A DNA stretch of 64,000 bases, from positions 1 through 64,000 of the forward strand of contig MEFP01000030.1 of NCBI GenBank assembly GCA_001725155.1. The letters are read 5' to 3'. Below are positions 55,292 to 62,930 of the stretch, one piece after another. The DNA is from Lysobacteraceae bacterium SCN 69-320. Its GTDB lineage: Bacteria > Pseudomonadota > Gammaproteobacteria > Xanthomonadales > Rhodanobacteraceae. The position numbers and the translations under genes are program-made. The stretch's first letter is position 1; each line of letters opens with the position of its first letter. A model generated the notes under the pieces. The model searched no databases, had not been told where the DNA came from, and was given only the letters and a program-made list of their open reading frames with translations.

Positions 55292-56923
55292 ATGCGCACC
55301 AAAGTCACGTGGACGATCAACAACCAGTCGGGCCAGAAGCTGTTCTACGGCCTCTACAACGACAGCGACGACGTCTGCCGCATCGTGCTCGACAGCATGT
55401 ACGGCGAAATGGAGTCCGGCCATTCGGTGGACACTGACGTGTCCCAGTCGCGCCTGAAGATCCGGTTCTGGAAGAGCATGCCGACCATGGGTTTCGGCGG
55501 CGACGCCTATACGGACGGCGTCCTCGTGAACACCAACGCCTCGGTGACGATCTCTGGCAACGCCAAGGTCACCCAGGGCAAGGCCGACGAATTCAGCAAC
55601 AAGCCGGCCGGCCAGGTCACGTTTCTCGAAGTCTCCGCCGGCACCATGAGCGACAGCGACATCGTGCGCGCGATATTCCTGCTCGCGGCCGGCAAGATTC
55701 CCTACGTCGGCGGTGCAGTCGAGAAGGTGCTCGGTCTGCTCTGGCCGGAAGATCACCAGTCGCCCGAAGAACTGATGAAGAAGTCCGAGGAGCGCATGAA
55801 GCGCTGGGTGCAGGGGCTGATCGACCAGTACGACCTCGGCACGATGAAACAGGAGCTCGCCGGCCTGCGCCGCTCCATCGCCGAATACCATGAGACGAAG
55901 AATCCGCCGGACCGGCCCGGCCGCCTCGATGGCTGCATACGCCGCATCAACGCGATCATCGACCACTTCACCAAGGCCAACTACACGCCGGGCTCGCTGT
56001 CGTTCGTGCTCGAGCTGGCCATGATCCACCTGACCCTGCTGCGCGAGCGCGTGCTGTTCACGAAAGAGATCTACGGCAGTGAAGTGGACAAGCCGCTGTA
56101 TCTCAAGCAGCTCGGCGCGGCGATCAGCGAATACCAGGGCTTCGTCGCCAAAACCGGCATCCCGGGCGAACTGGCCTGGCGCCAGCGCCAGATCAAGTCA
56201 GAGCCGCTGATCGGCCGCCAGAACGCCGTCTACGGCTGGTCGCTGAAGGACTACGTCACGCGCGAATGCCACAAGTTCTCGCTGAGCGGCCGCAGTCAGC
56301 TCCATCAGGGCCCGGCCGAGGTCTGCCTGAATTTCTACAAGGCCCAGGCCAACAACAGCTATGAGCGCGAACTGCAGGCCGCGGCGCTGGATGCTTCGCT
56401 GCTGTGGTCGCGCGTGCTGCCGGGCCACGAGAACGATCAGCCGATCGCGCTGGACCGTATCGTCTGGACCGGCCCCTATGCGGGCCTGAGCTACATGGAA
56501 GGCAACGAGCACAACTTCACGATCGGCGACATCCACGAGCAGAGCGGGCGGCGCCTGACGCGGATCAAGGTCCGTGCTGCCGATCGCATCGACGCGCTGC
56601 GCTTCGACTTCGACGACCGCGACGGCCGCTGGTTCGGCAACACGTCCGGCGGCAAGGAATACACGATAGACCTGCCGACCGGCGTGTTCGTGACCTCGAT
56701 CGAGACCTGGTGGAACTTCGACCTGTTCGCGATCGCGTTCCGCCTGTCCGACGGCAGGCGCTACGACTTCGGCAAGTCTGGCCGCGGCGAAGTGCACCAG
56801 GTCGCCGCGTACCCCGAGCACGCCGTGCGCGGCATCAAGCTCGCCGACCGCCTGCACGAGATGCACGTCGGGTTCACGCCGCTGCCGGACTACTACCAGC
56901 GCATCGCGGCGAAGCCGGCGTGA
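55292..56923 (+). CDS. Putative pore-forming toxin: Cry-endotoxin-like helical domain plus jacalin-like lectin domain
   Basis: 543 aa, no signal peptide. Residues 1-110 form a beta-rich domain I cannot name. Residues ~120-380 look like the helical pore-forming domain I of insecticidal delta-endotoxins: I-P-Y-V-G-G-A-V-E-K-V-L-G-L-L-W-P (136-152) corresponds to their hydrophobic helix followed by L-W-P. A later amphipathic helix L-E-L-A-M-I-H-L-T-L-L-R-E-R (240-253) matches the conserved N-L-H-L-x-x-L-R-D helix. Residues ~385-530 follow a jacalin-like lectin pattern (I-K-V-R-A-A-D-R-I-D-A-L-R-F-D, G-G-K-E-Y, L-P-T-G-V-F-V-T-S-I-E-T, I-A-F-R-L-S-D-G-R, G-I-K-L-A). This suggests sugar-guided membrane insertion after release. 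Confidence 0.7.
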   Translation: MRTKVTWTINNQSGQKLFYGLYNDSDDVCRIVLDSMYGEMESGHSVDTDVSQSRLKIRFWKSMPTMGFGGDAYTDGVLVNTNASVTISGNAKVTQGKADEFSNKPAGQVTFLEVSAGTMSDSDIVRAIFLLAAGKIPYVGGAVEKVLGLLWPEDHQSPEELMKKSEERMKRWVQGLIDQYDLGTMKQELAGLRRSIAEYHETKNPPDRPGRLDGCIRRINAIIDHFTKANYTPGSLSFVLELAMIHLTLLRERVLFTKEIYGSEVDKPLYLKQLGAAISEYQGFVAKTGIPGELAWRQRQIKSEPLIGRQNAVYGWSLKDYVTRECHKFSLSGRSQLHQGPAEVCLNFYKAQANNSYERELQAAALDASLLWSRVLPGHENDQPIALDRIVWTGPYAGLSYMEGNEHNFTIGDIHEQSGRRLTRIKVRAADRIDALRFDFDDRDGRWFGNTSGGKEYTIDLPTGVFVTSIETWWNFDLFAIAFRLSDGRRYDFGKSGRGEVHQVAAYPEHAVRGIKLADRLHEMHVGFTPLPDYYQRIAAKPA

Positions 56924-57024
56924 GACCGGCGGCTGCCGGCGTCCTCGGCGCACCGCTGGAGGCAAGGCCGCCGCGACCCATGAAAAACAACGAACAATTT
57001 CAACGAAAACCGCTGAACTCGGTC

Positions 57025-57055
57025 AGCCTCTTCTCCTCGGCCGGGGAAAGAGGCT
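57025..57055. terminator. Hairpin between toxin gene and diguanylate cyclase gene
   Basis: AGCCTCTT pairs with AAGAGGCT, with additional inner C/G pairs, between two convergent genes. No T-tract. A weak terminator candidate. Confidence 0.35.
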
Positions 57056-57146
57056 TCCGGCGCGCGCACGATTTTTCCGGGAACCCGCCGGTGCAATCGC
57101 CGGCAGCGGCCCCGCGGCCGCCGCGATTCCCGATTCCCGCCAACTG

Positions 57147-58568
57147 CTACATCGTCGCAAACGCATTGCCGCGCGCGGCGACGACGGCGTTGCGGCCGGC
57201 GTCCTTGGCGCGGTAGAGGGCCTGGTCGCAGCGTTTGAGGCAGTCTTCCAGCGCTTCGCCGGGCTGGATCTCGGCCACGCCGAGGCTGACCGTCACGCGC
57301 AGGCCGCGCATCGGCGTCGGCAGGCGTTCGATGCGATGGCGCAGCTCTTCGGCGCGGCGGCAGGCTTCCATCAGCAAGGTACCCGGCAGCAGCAGGAAGA
57401 ATTCCTCGCCGCCCCAGCGTGCCGCGTGGCGGTTGTCGCCCTGCAGCTGCTCCAGCTCGCGCGCGACCGCCGCGAGCACCTGGTCGCCAACGCCGTGGCC
57501 GTACTGGTCGTTGATGCGCTTGAAGTGGTCGACGTCGGCCAGGATCACGCTGAAACCGCCCTGCCCGCGCGAGGCCAGCACGGCCTGGACCAGCATTTCG
57601 AGCATCGCGCGGCGATTGAGCAGGCCGGTCAGGCCGTCGGTCAGCGCGGCTTCGGCCAGCAGCGCCTCGACTTGCAGGCGATTCTCGATCTCGCCCTTGA
57701 GCTGATGGGTGGCGTTCTCGATCGCGCGGGTGCGTTCCTGCACGCGGCTTTCGAGCTGGGCGTTGGCTTCGGTCAGGGCATTCAGCGCGGCTTCGCGCTC
57801 GGCCGAGGCTTCGCGCAGGCGCTGCGCGGTCGCGTCGAAGTCGGCGATGACGCGGTCGAATTCGTCGCCGATCGGCGGCTGGCCGGTCGGCTGGTGTTCG
57901 CCGGCGGCGAGCGCGCGACAGCGGTCGCCGAGCGCGCGGATGCGGCGCTGCAGCCTTTCGGCCAGCAGGCGCGACAGCACCAGCGCCAGCAGCACACCGA
58001 ACAGGATCGCGCCGAGCGTGGTCAGGCGCAGCAGACGCAGGCTGTGCTGGATGCTGTCGGCGTCCAGGCGCACGCCGACCACGTAGTGCACCGACGTCGC
58101 CGCGCCGATCGGTGACAGCGCCGACAGCTCGGCGTGCTCGCTGGCTGCGGTGCGGATGTCGCTGACGGTCGCATGGTCGATGCCGCGGCGCAGCAAACTG
58201 ATTTCCTCGCTGCGCAGGAAATCGGTGTCGGGGCGGCCGTCGCCGACGCTGGTCACCAGCACGCGCAGGGAATCGCCGCGCGGCTCCACGATGTAGGCGC
58301 TGGCCAGGTCGCCGTTGAGTTCCACGGTATTGCGCAGGCGCGCGACGAGGCGCTGGCCGGCCGCCGAATCGGCGCGGTCGCCGAAGGCGCGGACGTCGTC
58401 GGGATCCAGCGAGGCCTGCAGCAGACGGACGTTGTCGGTCAGTCGCTGCGCGACGCCGGCCAGCATCTGCTCGGATACGGACCAGTACATGTAGGCGCCG
58501 AGCGCACCGGCGCCCAGCAGGATCACCGCCAGGTGGCTCAGCAACAACTGCCGCTTGATCGTGAGCAC
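57147..58568 (-). CDS. Membrane diguanylate cyclase (GGDEF)
   Basis: 473 aa from GTG 58568. An N-terminal helix (about 9-27), a periplasmic sensor of ~150 residues, a second helix (about 178-198), a HAMP-like segment, a coiled coil (A-N-A-Q-L-E-S-R-V-Q-E-R-T), then the GGDEF domain. The catalytic loop is R-W-G-G-E-E-F, an active-type variant. D-V-D-H-F-K-R-I-N-D binds metal and G-H-G-V-G-D-Q-V-L follows. The inhibitory I-site R-x-x-D is changed to L-Q-G-D, so product feedback may be lost. It makes c-di-GMP in response to an unknown periplasmic signal. Confidence 0.94.
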   Translation of the reverse strand: MLTIKRQLLLSHLAVILLGAGALGAYMYWSVSEQMLAGVAQRLTDNVRLLQASLDPDDVRAFGDRADSAAGQRLVARLRNTVELNGDLASAYIVEPRGDSLRVLVTSVGDGRPDTDFLRSEEISLLRRGIDHATVSDIRTAASEHAELSALSPIGAATSVHYVVGVRLDADSIQHSLRLLRLTTLGAILFGVLLALVLSRLLAERLQRRIRALGDRCRALAAGEHQPTGQPPIGDEFDRVIADFDATAQRLREASAEREAALNALTEANAQLESRVQERTRAIENATHQLKGEIENRLQVEALLAEAALTDGLTGLLNRRAMLEMLVQAVLASRGQGGFSVILADVDHFKRINDQYGHGVGDQVLAAVARELEQLQGDNRHAARWGGEEFFLLLPGTLLMEACRRAEELRHRIERLPTPMRGLRVTVSLGVAEIQPGEALEDCLKRCDQALYRAKDAGRNAVVAARGNAFATM

Positions 58569-58976
58569 GCCTTCCCCCGTTGCACGCGCCACTCCGGCGC
58601 GAACCGCCGCCCCGGAGTATAGGGAACCTCCGGACAACGCGGAATTTGCATGACATTCGCCGCCCCCTGGAAACCGGCCGGCCGGGCGTCGGCGCTGCGG
58701 GCGTCCGGCGTGAAGAAGGCCGCACGGCCCTCGGCGCGCGGCACGGATATCCTTCCGGCCGCCGCGAATACCGCACCGAGTCAAGGGCGCACGCAACACA
58801 AGCCGGACGGGCCCACGCAAAAATCGTCGTGCCGCGCAAGCCGCGCTGCGGCCATTTCACCCGTGACGTCCTGCGCGCCTGCCGCCTTGCCTCGCCGTTC
58901 GGGCTTGAACTACGCTCCCCCGACTTATGCCGGGCGGTTATGCCTGCGCGCGTTCACGGGGTTTTTGGGGAAATCT
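58569..58976. other. Intergenic region between diguanylate cyclase and CNT transporter genes
   Basis: 408 bp without a supported gene; a frame continuous with the transporter runs through it but has shadow-like Arg/Ala composition. Two promoter candidates are present. Leftward: TTCCGC, 17 bp, TATACT (58616-58644). Rightward: TTGCCT, 18 bp, TACGCT (58887-58916). Confidence 0.5.
58616..58644 (-). promoter_or_regulatory. Promoter of the diguanylate cyclase gene
   Basis: -10 TATACT with a 17-bp spacer to a weak -35 TTCCGC on the minus strand, about 48 nt from the GTG start. Confidence 0.55.
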
Positions 58977-60467
58977 ATGCTGGCTGCCCTTGGGCACATC
59001 CTGTTCGGCCTGTTCGGCCTCGTCATCCTGGTCCTGATTGCGTTCGCCTTTTCCAACAACCGCCGCGCAGTGGACTGGAAACTCGTCGTCACCGGCATTT
59101 CCCTGCAGATCCTGTTCGCCGCGTTCGTGCTGAAAGTGCCGATCGGCGCGAAGACCTTCGACATGCTCGGCAAGGGCTTCGTGCACCTGCTGGAGTTCAA
59201 CAAGGTCGGCTCCGAGTTCATCTTCGGCAAGCTGCTCGACGCGAACACGTTCGGCTTCATCTTCGCGTTCCAGGTGCTGCCGACCATCATCTTTTTCGCC
59301 GCGCTGATGGGCGTGCTGTATCACCTGGGCGTCATGCAGCAGATCGTCAAGGGCATGTCCTGGGCGATCACCAAGGTCATGAACGTTTCCGGCGCCGAGA
59401 CCACCTCGGTCTGCGCCAGCGTGTTCATCGGCCAGACCGAAGCGCCGCTGACGATCAAGCCGTATCTGGAAAAGATGACCGAGTCGGAACTGATGACGGT
59501 CATGATCGGCGGCATGGCGCACATCGCCGGCGGCGTGCTCGCGGCCTATGTCGGCCTGCTCGGCGGCAACGATCCGGCCGAGATGGCCAAGTACGCCAAG
59601 CACCTGCTCGCCGCCAGCATCATGGCTGCGCCGGCCACGCTCGTGCTGGCCAAGGTGCTGATTCCGGAAACCGGCGAACCGCTGACCCGCGGCAGCGTGC
59701 GCATCGAGGTGGAACGCCACAGCGCGAACGTCATCGACGCGGCCGCCAGCGGCGCCGGCGAAGGTCTCAAGCTCGCACTGAACGTCGGTGCCATGCTGCT
59801 GGCCTTCATCGCGCTGATCGCGCTGCTGAACTCGCCGCTGCAATACCTCGGCACCGTGGTCTGGCCGGGCTGGCAGATCGCCCTGGCCGGCATCGTCGGC
59901 GTGCTGCTGCTGACCGGCGCCGCGGCCCTGTACGGCCGTGCTCCGGCCAAGGGCACCGCACCGGCCGGCCGCGTCACCGGCGGCGTCATCGCCTGCGGCC
60001 TGCTCGGCGCGCTTGCGCTGCTGCTGACCGCGGCGGCCTATGCGTCCGCCGGCGGCACGATCAACGACTGGCTGTCGGCCGGCAAGACCGTGCCGGTCAC
60101 CCTGAGCCTGCAGACCGTGCTCGGCTATGTGCTCGCGCCGGTGGCCTGGCTCATCGGCACGCCGTGGCAGGATGCGGTGCTCGTCGGCAGCTTCATCGGC
60201 GAGAAGGTCGTGCTCAACGAGTTCGTCGCCTACGTCGATCTCTCCAAGAACATGCACCTGCTGCAGGAGCACAGCCGCGTGGTCGCCGCCTACGCGCTCT
60301 GCGGCTTCGCCAATTTCTCCTCGATCGCGATCCAGATCGGCGGCATCGGCGGGCTCGCGCCGGGACGGCGCGCCGATCTCGCGCGCTTCGGCATGCGCGC
60401 CGTGCTCGGCGGCTCGCTGGCCACGTTCATGACGGCGACGATCGCCGGCGTGCTGAACCTGCTTTGA
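58977..60467 (+). CDS. nupC: Concentrative nucleoside transporter (CNT/NupC family)
   Basis: 496 aa. Proton- or sodium-coupled nucleoside uptake at the inner membrane. CNT motifs: F-I-G-Q-T-E-A-P-L-T-I-K-P-Y (nucleoside site, about 151-164), G-E-K-V-V-L-N-E-F-V-A-Y and C-G-F-A-N-F-S-S-I-A-I-Q-I-G-G. It is ~80 residues longer than NupC: between about 295 and 390 there are extra hydrophobic segments and a Gly/Pro/Ala-rich loop before the second core motif. ATG 58977 was chosen because the first helix begins there. Ribokinase follows two genes on, so the locus handles nucleosides or ribose. Confidence 0.93.
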   Translation: MLAALGHILFGLFGLVILVLIAFAFSNNRRAVDWKLVVTGISLQILFAAFVLKVPIGAKTFDMLGKGFVHLLEFNKVGSEFIFGKLLDANTFGFIFAFQVLPTIIFFAALMGVLYHLGVMQQIVKGMSWAITKVMNVSGAETTSVCASVFIGQTEAPLTIKPYLEKMTESELMTVMIGGMAHIAGGVLAAYVGLLGGNDPAEMAKYAKHLLAASIMAAPATLVLAKVLIPETGEPLTRGSVRIEVERHSANVIDAAASGAGEGLKLALNVGAMLLAFIALIALLNSPLQYLGTVVWPGWQIALAGIVGVLLLTGAAALYGRAPAKGTAPAGRVTGGVIACGLLGALALLLTAAAYASAGGTINDWLSAGKTVPVTLSLQTVLGYVLAPVAWLIGTPWQDAVLVGSFIGEKVVLNEFVAYVDLSKNMHLLQEHSRVVAAYALCGFANFSSIAIQIGGIGGLAPGRRADLARFGMRAVLGGSLATFMTATIAGVLNLL

Positions 60468-60564
60468 GCAACGGCCGCTCGCTTCCGCCGCGTTGCATCG
60501 CCGGCTGCATCTGCGCAGTCACCGGCGCGCGCGCGGCGGGACGGCGGCGGCGACGGAGCGTTGC

Positions 60565-60894
60565 TTGAGCCCCCATCGCTTCGACGATCGCATCAACGCC
60601 CTGTCCGACCAGGACTGGGCCTGGTGGCCGCTGCTCGCGCTGCGGCCGCGGCGCGAACAGCCGCTCAGCGAGGCGCGGCTGTTCCTGATCGCGCTGCTGT
60701 TCGGCGGCCTCTGCGCAGCCGTCAGCGTGGCGCTGGTCTGGCTGCTGTTCGGGTCGCCGCTGCCGCTGGCCATCGTCACGGTCGCCGCGCTTACCTTCGC
60801 CCTGTTCTACCTGACCGCGCGTCTGACCCTGTTCCGCAGCTGGAACCGCCGCGCCCTGCGGCTGCAGCGCGCGAACGCGCAGCGCGAGGACTGA
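60565..60894 (+). CDS. Small two-helix membrane protein, unknown
   Basis: 109 aa from TTG 60565, which has GGAG six bases upstream; no in-frame ATG suits the conserved-looking part. A polar N-terminus (residues 1-35, with D-D-R-I-N-A-L-S-D-Q-D-W-A-W-W) precedes two helices (38-62 and 66-87) and a basic tail. It resembles no family I know. Position between nupC (97 bp) and rbsK (52 bp) on the same strand suggests one operon. Confidence 0.65.
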   Translation: MSPHRFDDRINALSDQDWAWWPLLALRPRREQPLSEARLFLIALLFGGLCAAVSVALVWLLFGSPLPLAIVTVAALTFALFYLTARLTLFRSWNRRALRLQRANAQRED

Positions 60895-60946
60895 AGCACG
60901 ACGCGGCGGCCATGCCCCGCGCCTTCCTTTTGCCGGAGTTTCCCGC

Positions 60947-61906
60947 ATGTCCGTAGTCGTCGTCGGCTCCTACAACCAGGATCACGTCTGGCGCGTCGAC
61001 CGATTTCCGAAGCCCGGCGAAACTCGGCGCGGACTCGGCTTTTCCACCGGTCCCGGCGGCAAGGGCTTCAACCAGGCCGTCGCGAGCGCACGGCAACGGG
61101 CGACTACCGCGTTCATCGGCGCGCTCGGCGACGACACGCTCGCGCGTACCGCGCGCGAGCTGGCCGCGGCCGAAGGCCTCGATGCGCGCTGGCAGGTCTG
61201 CAGCGGCACCTCCACCGGTTCCTGCGGCATCGTCGTCGATGCGCAGGGACAGAACCAGATCGTGCTCGACCTGGCCGCGAACGAACGTCTCGCGCCGGAG
61301 TTCGTCGCCGCACAGGCGGATCTTTTCGCCAGCGCGCGCGTCGTGCTCGTGCAGATGGAGACCGGCGTGGCTGCGATCCGCGCCGCACTGGCCGCCGCAC
61401 CCGCCGGCTGCGTGCGCCTGCTGAATCCGGCGCCGGTGCATGCGGATGCCGACGCCGCACTGATCGCCGGCGCCGATCTCGTAACGCCGAACGAGACCGA
61501 ATTCGCCGACCTGCTCGCGCGCTGCGCCGGCGTGACGATCAGCGCCGAGACCATCGCCGCGATCGGCAACGCGGAGCTGCACGCCCTGTGCCGCCGGCTC
61601 GGCAGTGCGAGCATCGTCGTGACCCTTGGCGCGCGCGGCTGCTTCGTCTCGCATGCGGACGCGGCGCGCTGGCATGACACGGAAACGCATTACCGCCTGC
61701 CGGCCGAGAAGGCACAGGTCCGCGACACGACCGGCGCCGGCGATGCGTTCAACGGCGCGCTCGCCGCCCAGCTCGCGCGCTTCCCCGGACAATCGCTGCG
61801 CAGCGGCCTGATCCAGGCCGGCCGCACCGCGGCACTGAGCACCGAACGCGCCGGCGCCGCCGTCGCGATGCCGACCCTGGCCGAGGTGGAGGCGCGCTTC
61901 GGCTGA
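60947..61906 (+). CDS. rbsK: Ribokinase (PfkB family)
   Basis: 319 aa. It phosphorylates ribose at O5. PfkB landmarks: V-V-G-S-Y-N-Q-D near the start, G-P-G-G-K-G-F-N-Q-A-V-A (about 36-47, sugar-binding di-Gly), A-L-G-D-D, N-P-A-P-V, P-N-E-T-E near 181-185, and D-T-T-G-A-G-D-A-F-N-G-A-L-A (about 263-276) with the catalytic Asp and anion hole. The sugar-site N-x-D at the N-terminus reads N-Q-D as in ribokinases. The gene follows a nucleoside transporter, consistent with use of the ribose moiety. Confidence 0.93.
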   Translation: MSVVVVGSYNQDHVWRVDRFPKPGETRRGLGFSTGPGGKGFNQAVASARQRATTAFIGALGDDTLARTARELAAAEGLDARWQVCSGTSTGSCGIVVDAQGQNQIVLDLAANERLAPEFVAAQADLFASARVVLVQMETGVAAIRAALAAAPAGCVRLLNPAPVHADADAALIAGADLVTPNETEFADLLARCAGVTISAETIAAIGNAELHALCRRLGSASIVVTLGARGCFVSHADAARWHDTETHYRLPAEKAQVRDTTGAGDAFNGALAAQLARFPGQSLRSGLIQAGRTAALSTERAGAAVAMPTLAEVEARFG

Positions 61907-61926
61907 AGCCGCGCCCGGCCCCCGCT

Positions 61927-62829
61927 TCATTCGTCGAAGCGATTCGGCCCCAGCGCCTCGATCAGGTAGTCGATGAAGCAGTTGATGCGCGAAGCCAGCG
62001 CCGTGTTGCGGTAGTAGACCGCGTTGATCGGCTGGCGCACGTCCTGGGTCTGACCGGCAAGCACCGGCACGAGGCGGCCTTCGCGGCGGTCCTCGCCGGT
62101 CATGAAGTCGGACAGGCAGACCAGACCCTCACCGGCCAGCGCGAGCTGGCGCAAGGTCTCGCCGTTGGATGACGCGAGGTCGGGCCGCACGCGCAGCGAA
62201 TCGCCGGAAGCGTCGCGCAGCGGCCAGGTGTTCAACGTCTCGGGCCGGTTGAAGCCGAGCAGCACGTGATCGGCGAGCTCCTCCACGGCGGCCGGCGTGC
62301 CGCGGCGGCGCAGATAGGCCGGGCTGGCCAGCACGCGCAGGCGGCTCGCGCCGAGCGGCCGCGCATGCAGGCTCGAATCCTTCAGCGCGCCGATGCGCAG
62401 GGCCACGTCGGTACGCTTCTCGATCAGGTCGACGATGCCTTCGTTGCTGTCCAGTTCCAGCTCGACCTGCGGATAGCGCGCGCGGAAGCCGGCCACGCGC
62501 GGAACGATCACGTGCAGCATGAACGGCGTGGCCGCATCCACGCGCAGGCGCCCGGCCGGCACCTGGCGCCGCGCGATCATCTGCTCCTCGGCCTCTTCGG
62601 CCGCGATCACGAGCGCCCGCGCCCGCTCCAGGAATTCGGCGCCCTCCTCGGTCAGCTCCAGGCGCCGGGTCGTGCGCCGCAGCAAGGTGGTCTGCAGCTT
62701 CTCCTCCAGCCGCGCCAGGCTGCGGCTGGTCGCCGACACGGTCAGCCCCAGATGCTCGGCCGCACGCGAGATCGCGCCGGTGTCGACCACGGCGATGAAG
62801 GTCTGCAGTTCGTCGAAGGTGATCTTCAT
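61927..62829 (-). CDS. LysR-type transcriptional regulator
   Basis: 300 aa. N-terminal winged HTH (L-Q-T-F-I-A-V-V-D-T-G-A-I-S-R-A-A-E-H-L-G-L-T-V-S-A-T-S-R-S, residues 8-37; L-E-E-K-L-Q-T-T-L-L-R-R-T-T-R) and a C-terminal inducer-binding domain with V-D-A-A-T-P-F-M-L and a final R-I-N-C-F-I-D-Y-L. It fits the large CrgA/DsdC-like subgroup. It is divergent from an MFS exporter gene across a 101-bp region and probably controls it. Inducer unknown. Confidence 0.94.
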   Translation of the reverse strand: MKITFDELQTFIAVVDTGAISRAAEHLGLTVSATSRSLARLEEKLQTTLLRRTTRRLELTEEGAEFLERARALVIAAEEAEEQMIARRQVPAGRLRVDAATPFMLHVIVPRVAGFRARYPQVELELDSNEGIVDLIEKRTDVALRIGALKDSSLHARPLGASRLRVLASPAYLRRRGTPAAVEELADHVLLGFNRPETLNTWPLRDASGDSLRVRPDLASSNGETLRQLALAGEGLVCLSDFMTGEDRREGRLVPVLAGQTQDVRQPINAVYYRNTALASRINCFIDYLIEALGPNRFDE

Positions 62830-62930
62830 ATTTGATCAGAACGCAAAAGTTTTTCGCTTATAGACGGCTTTTTCGGCAAATGTAAGCCATACAGACTGGC
62901 GCCCGTCCTCTTCCGACTCCGGATACCGCC
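62830..62930. promoter_or_regulatory. Divergent control region, LysR / MFS exporter
   Basis: This 101-bp AT-richer segment contains a TTGATCA element next to the LysR start, an imperfect dyad GCAAAAGTTTTTCGC (62842-62856) and a -10-like TTATAG (62857-62862). The dyad fits a LysR-type binding site placed over the exporter promoter. The exact -35 is unclear. Confidence 0.5.
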
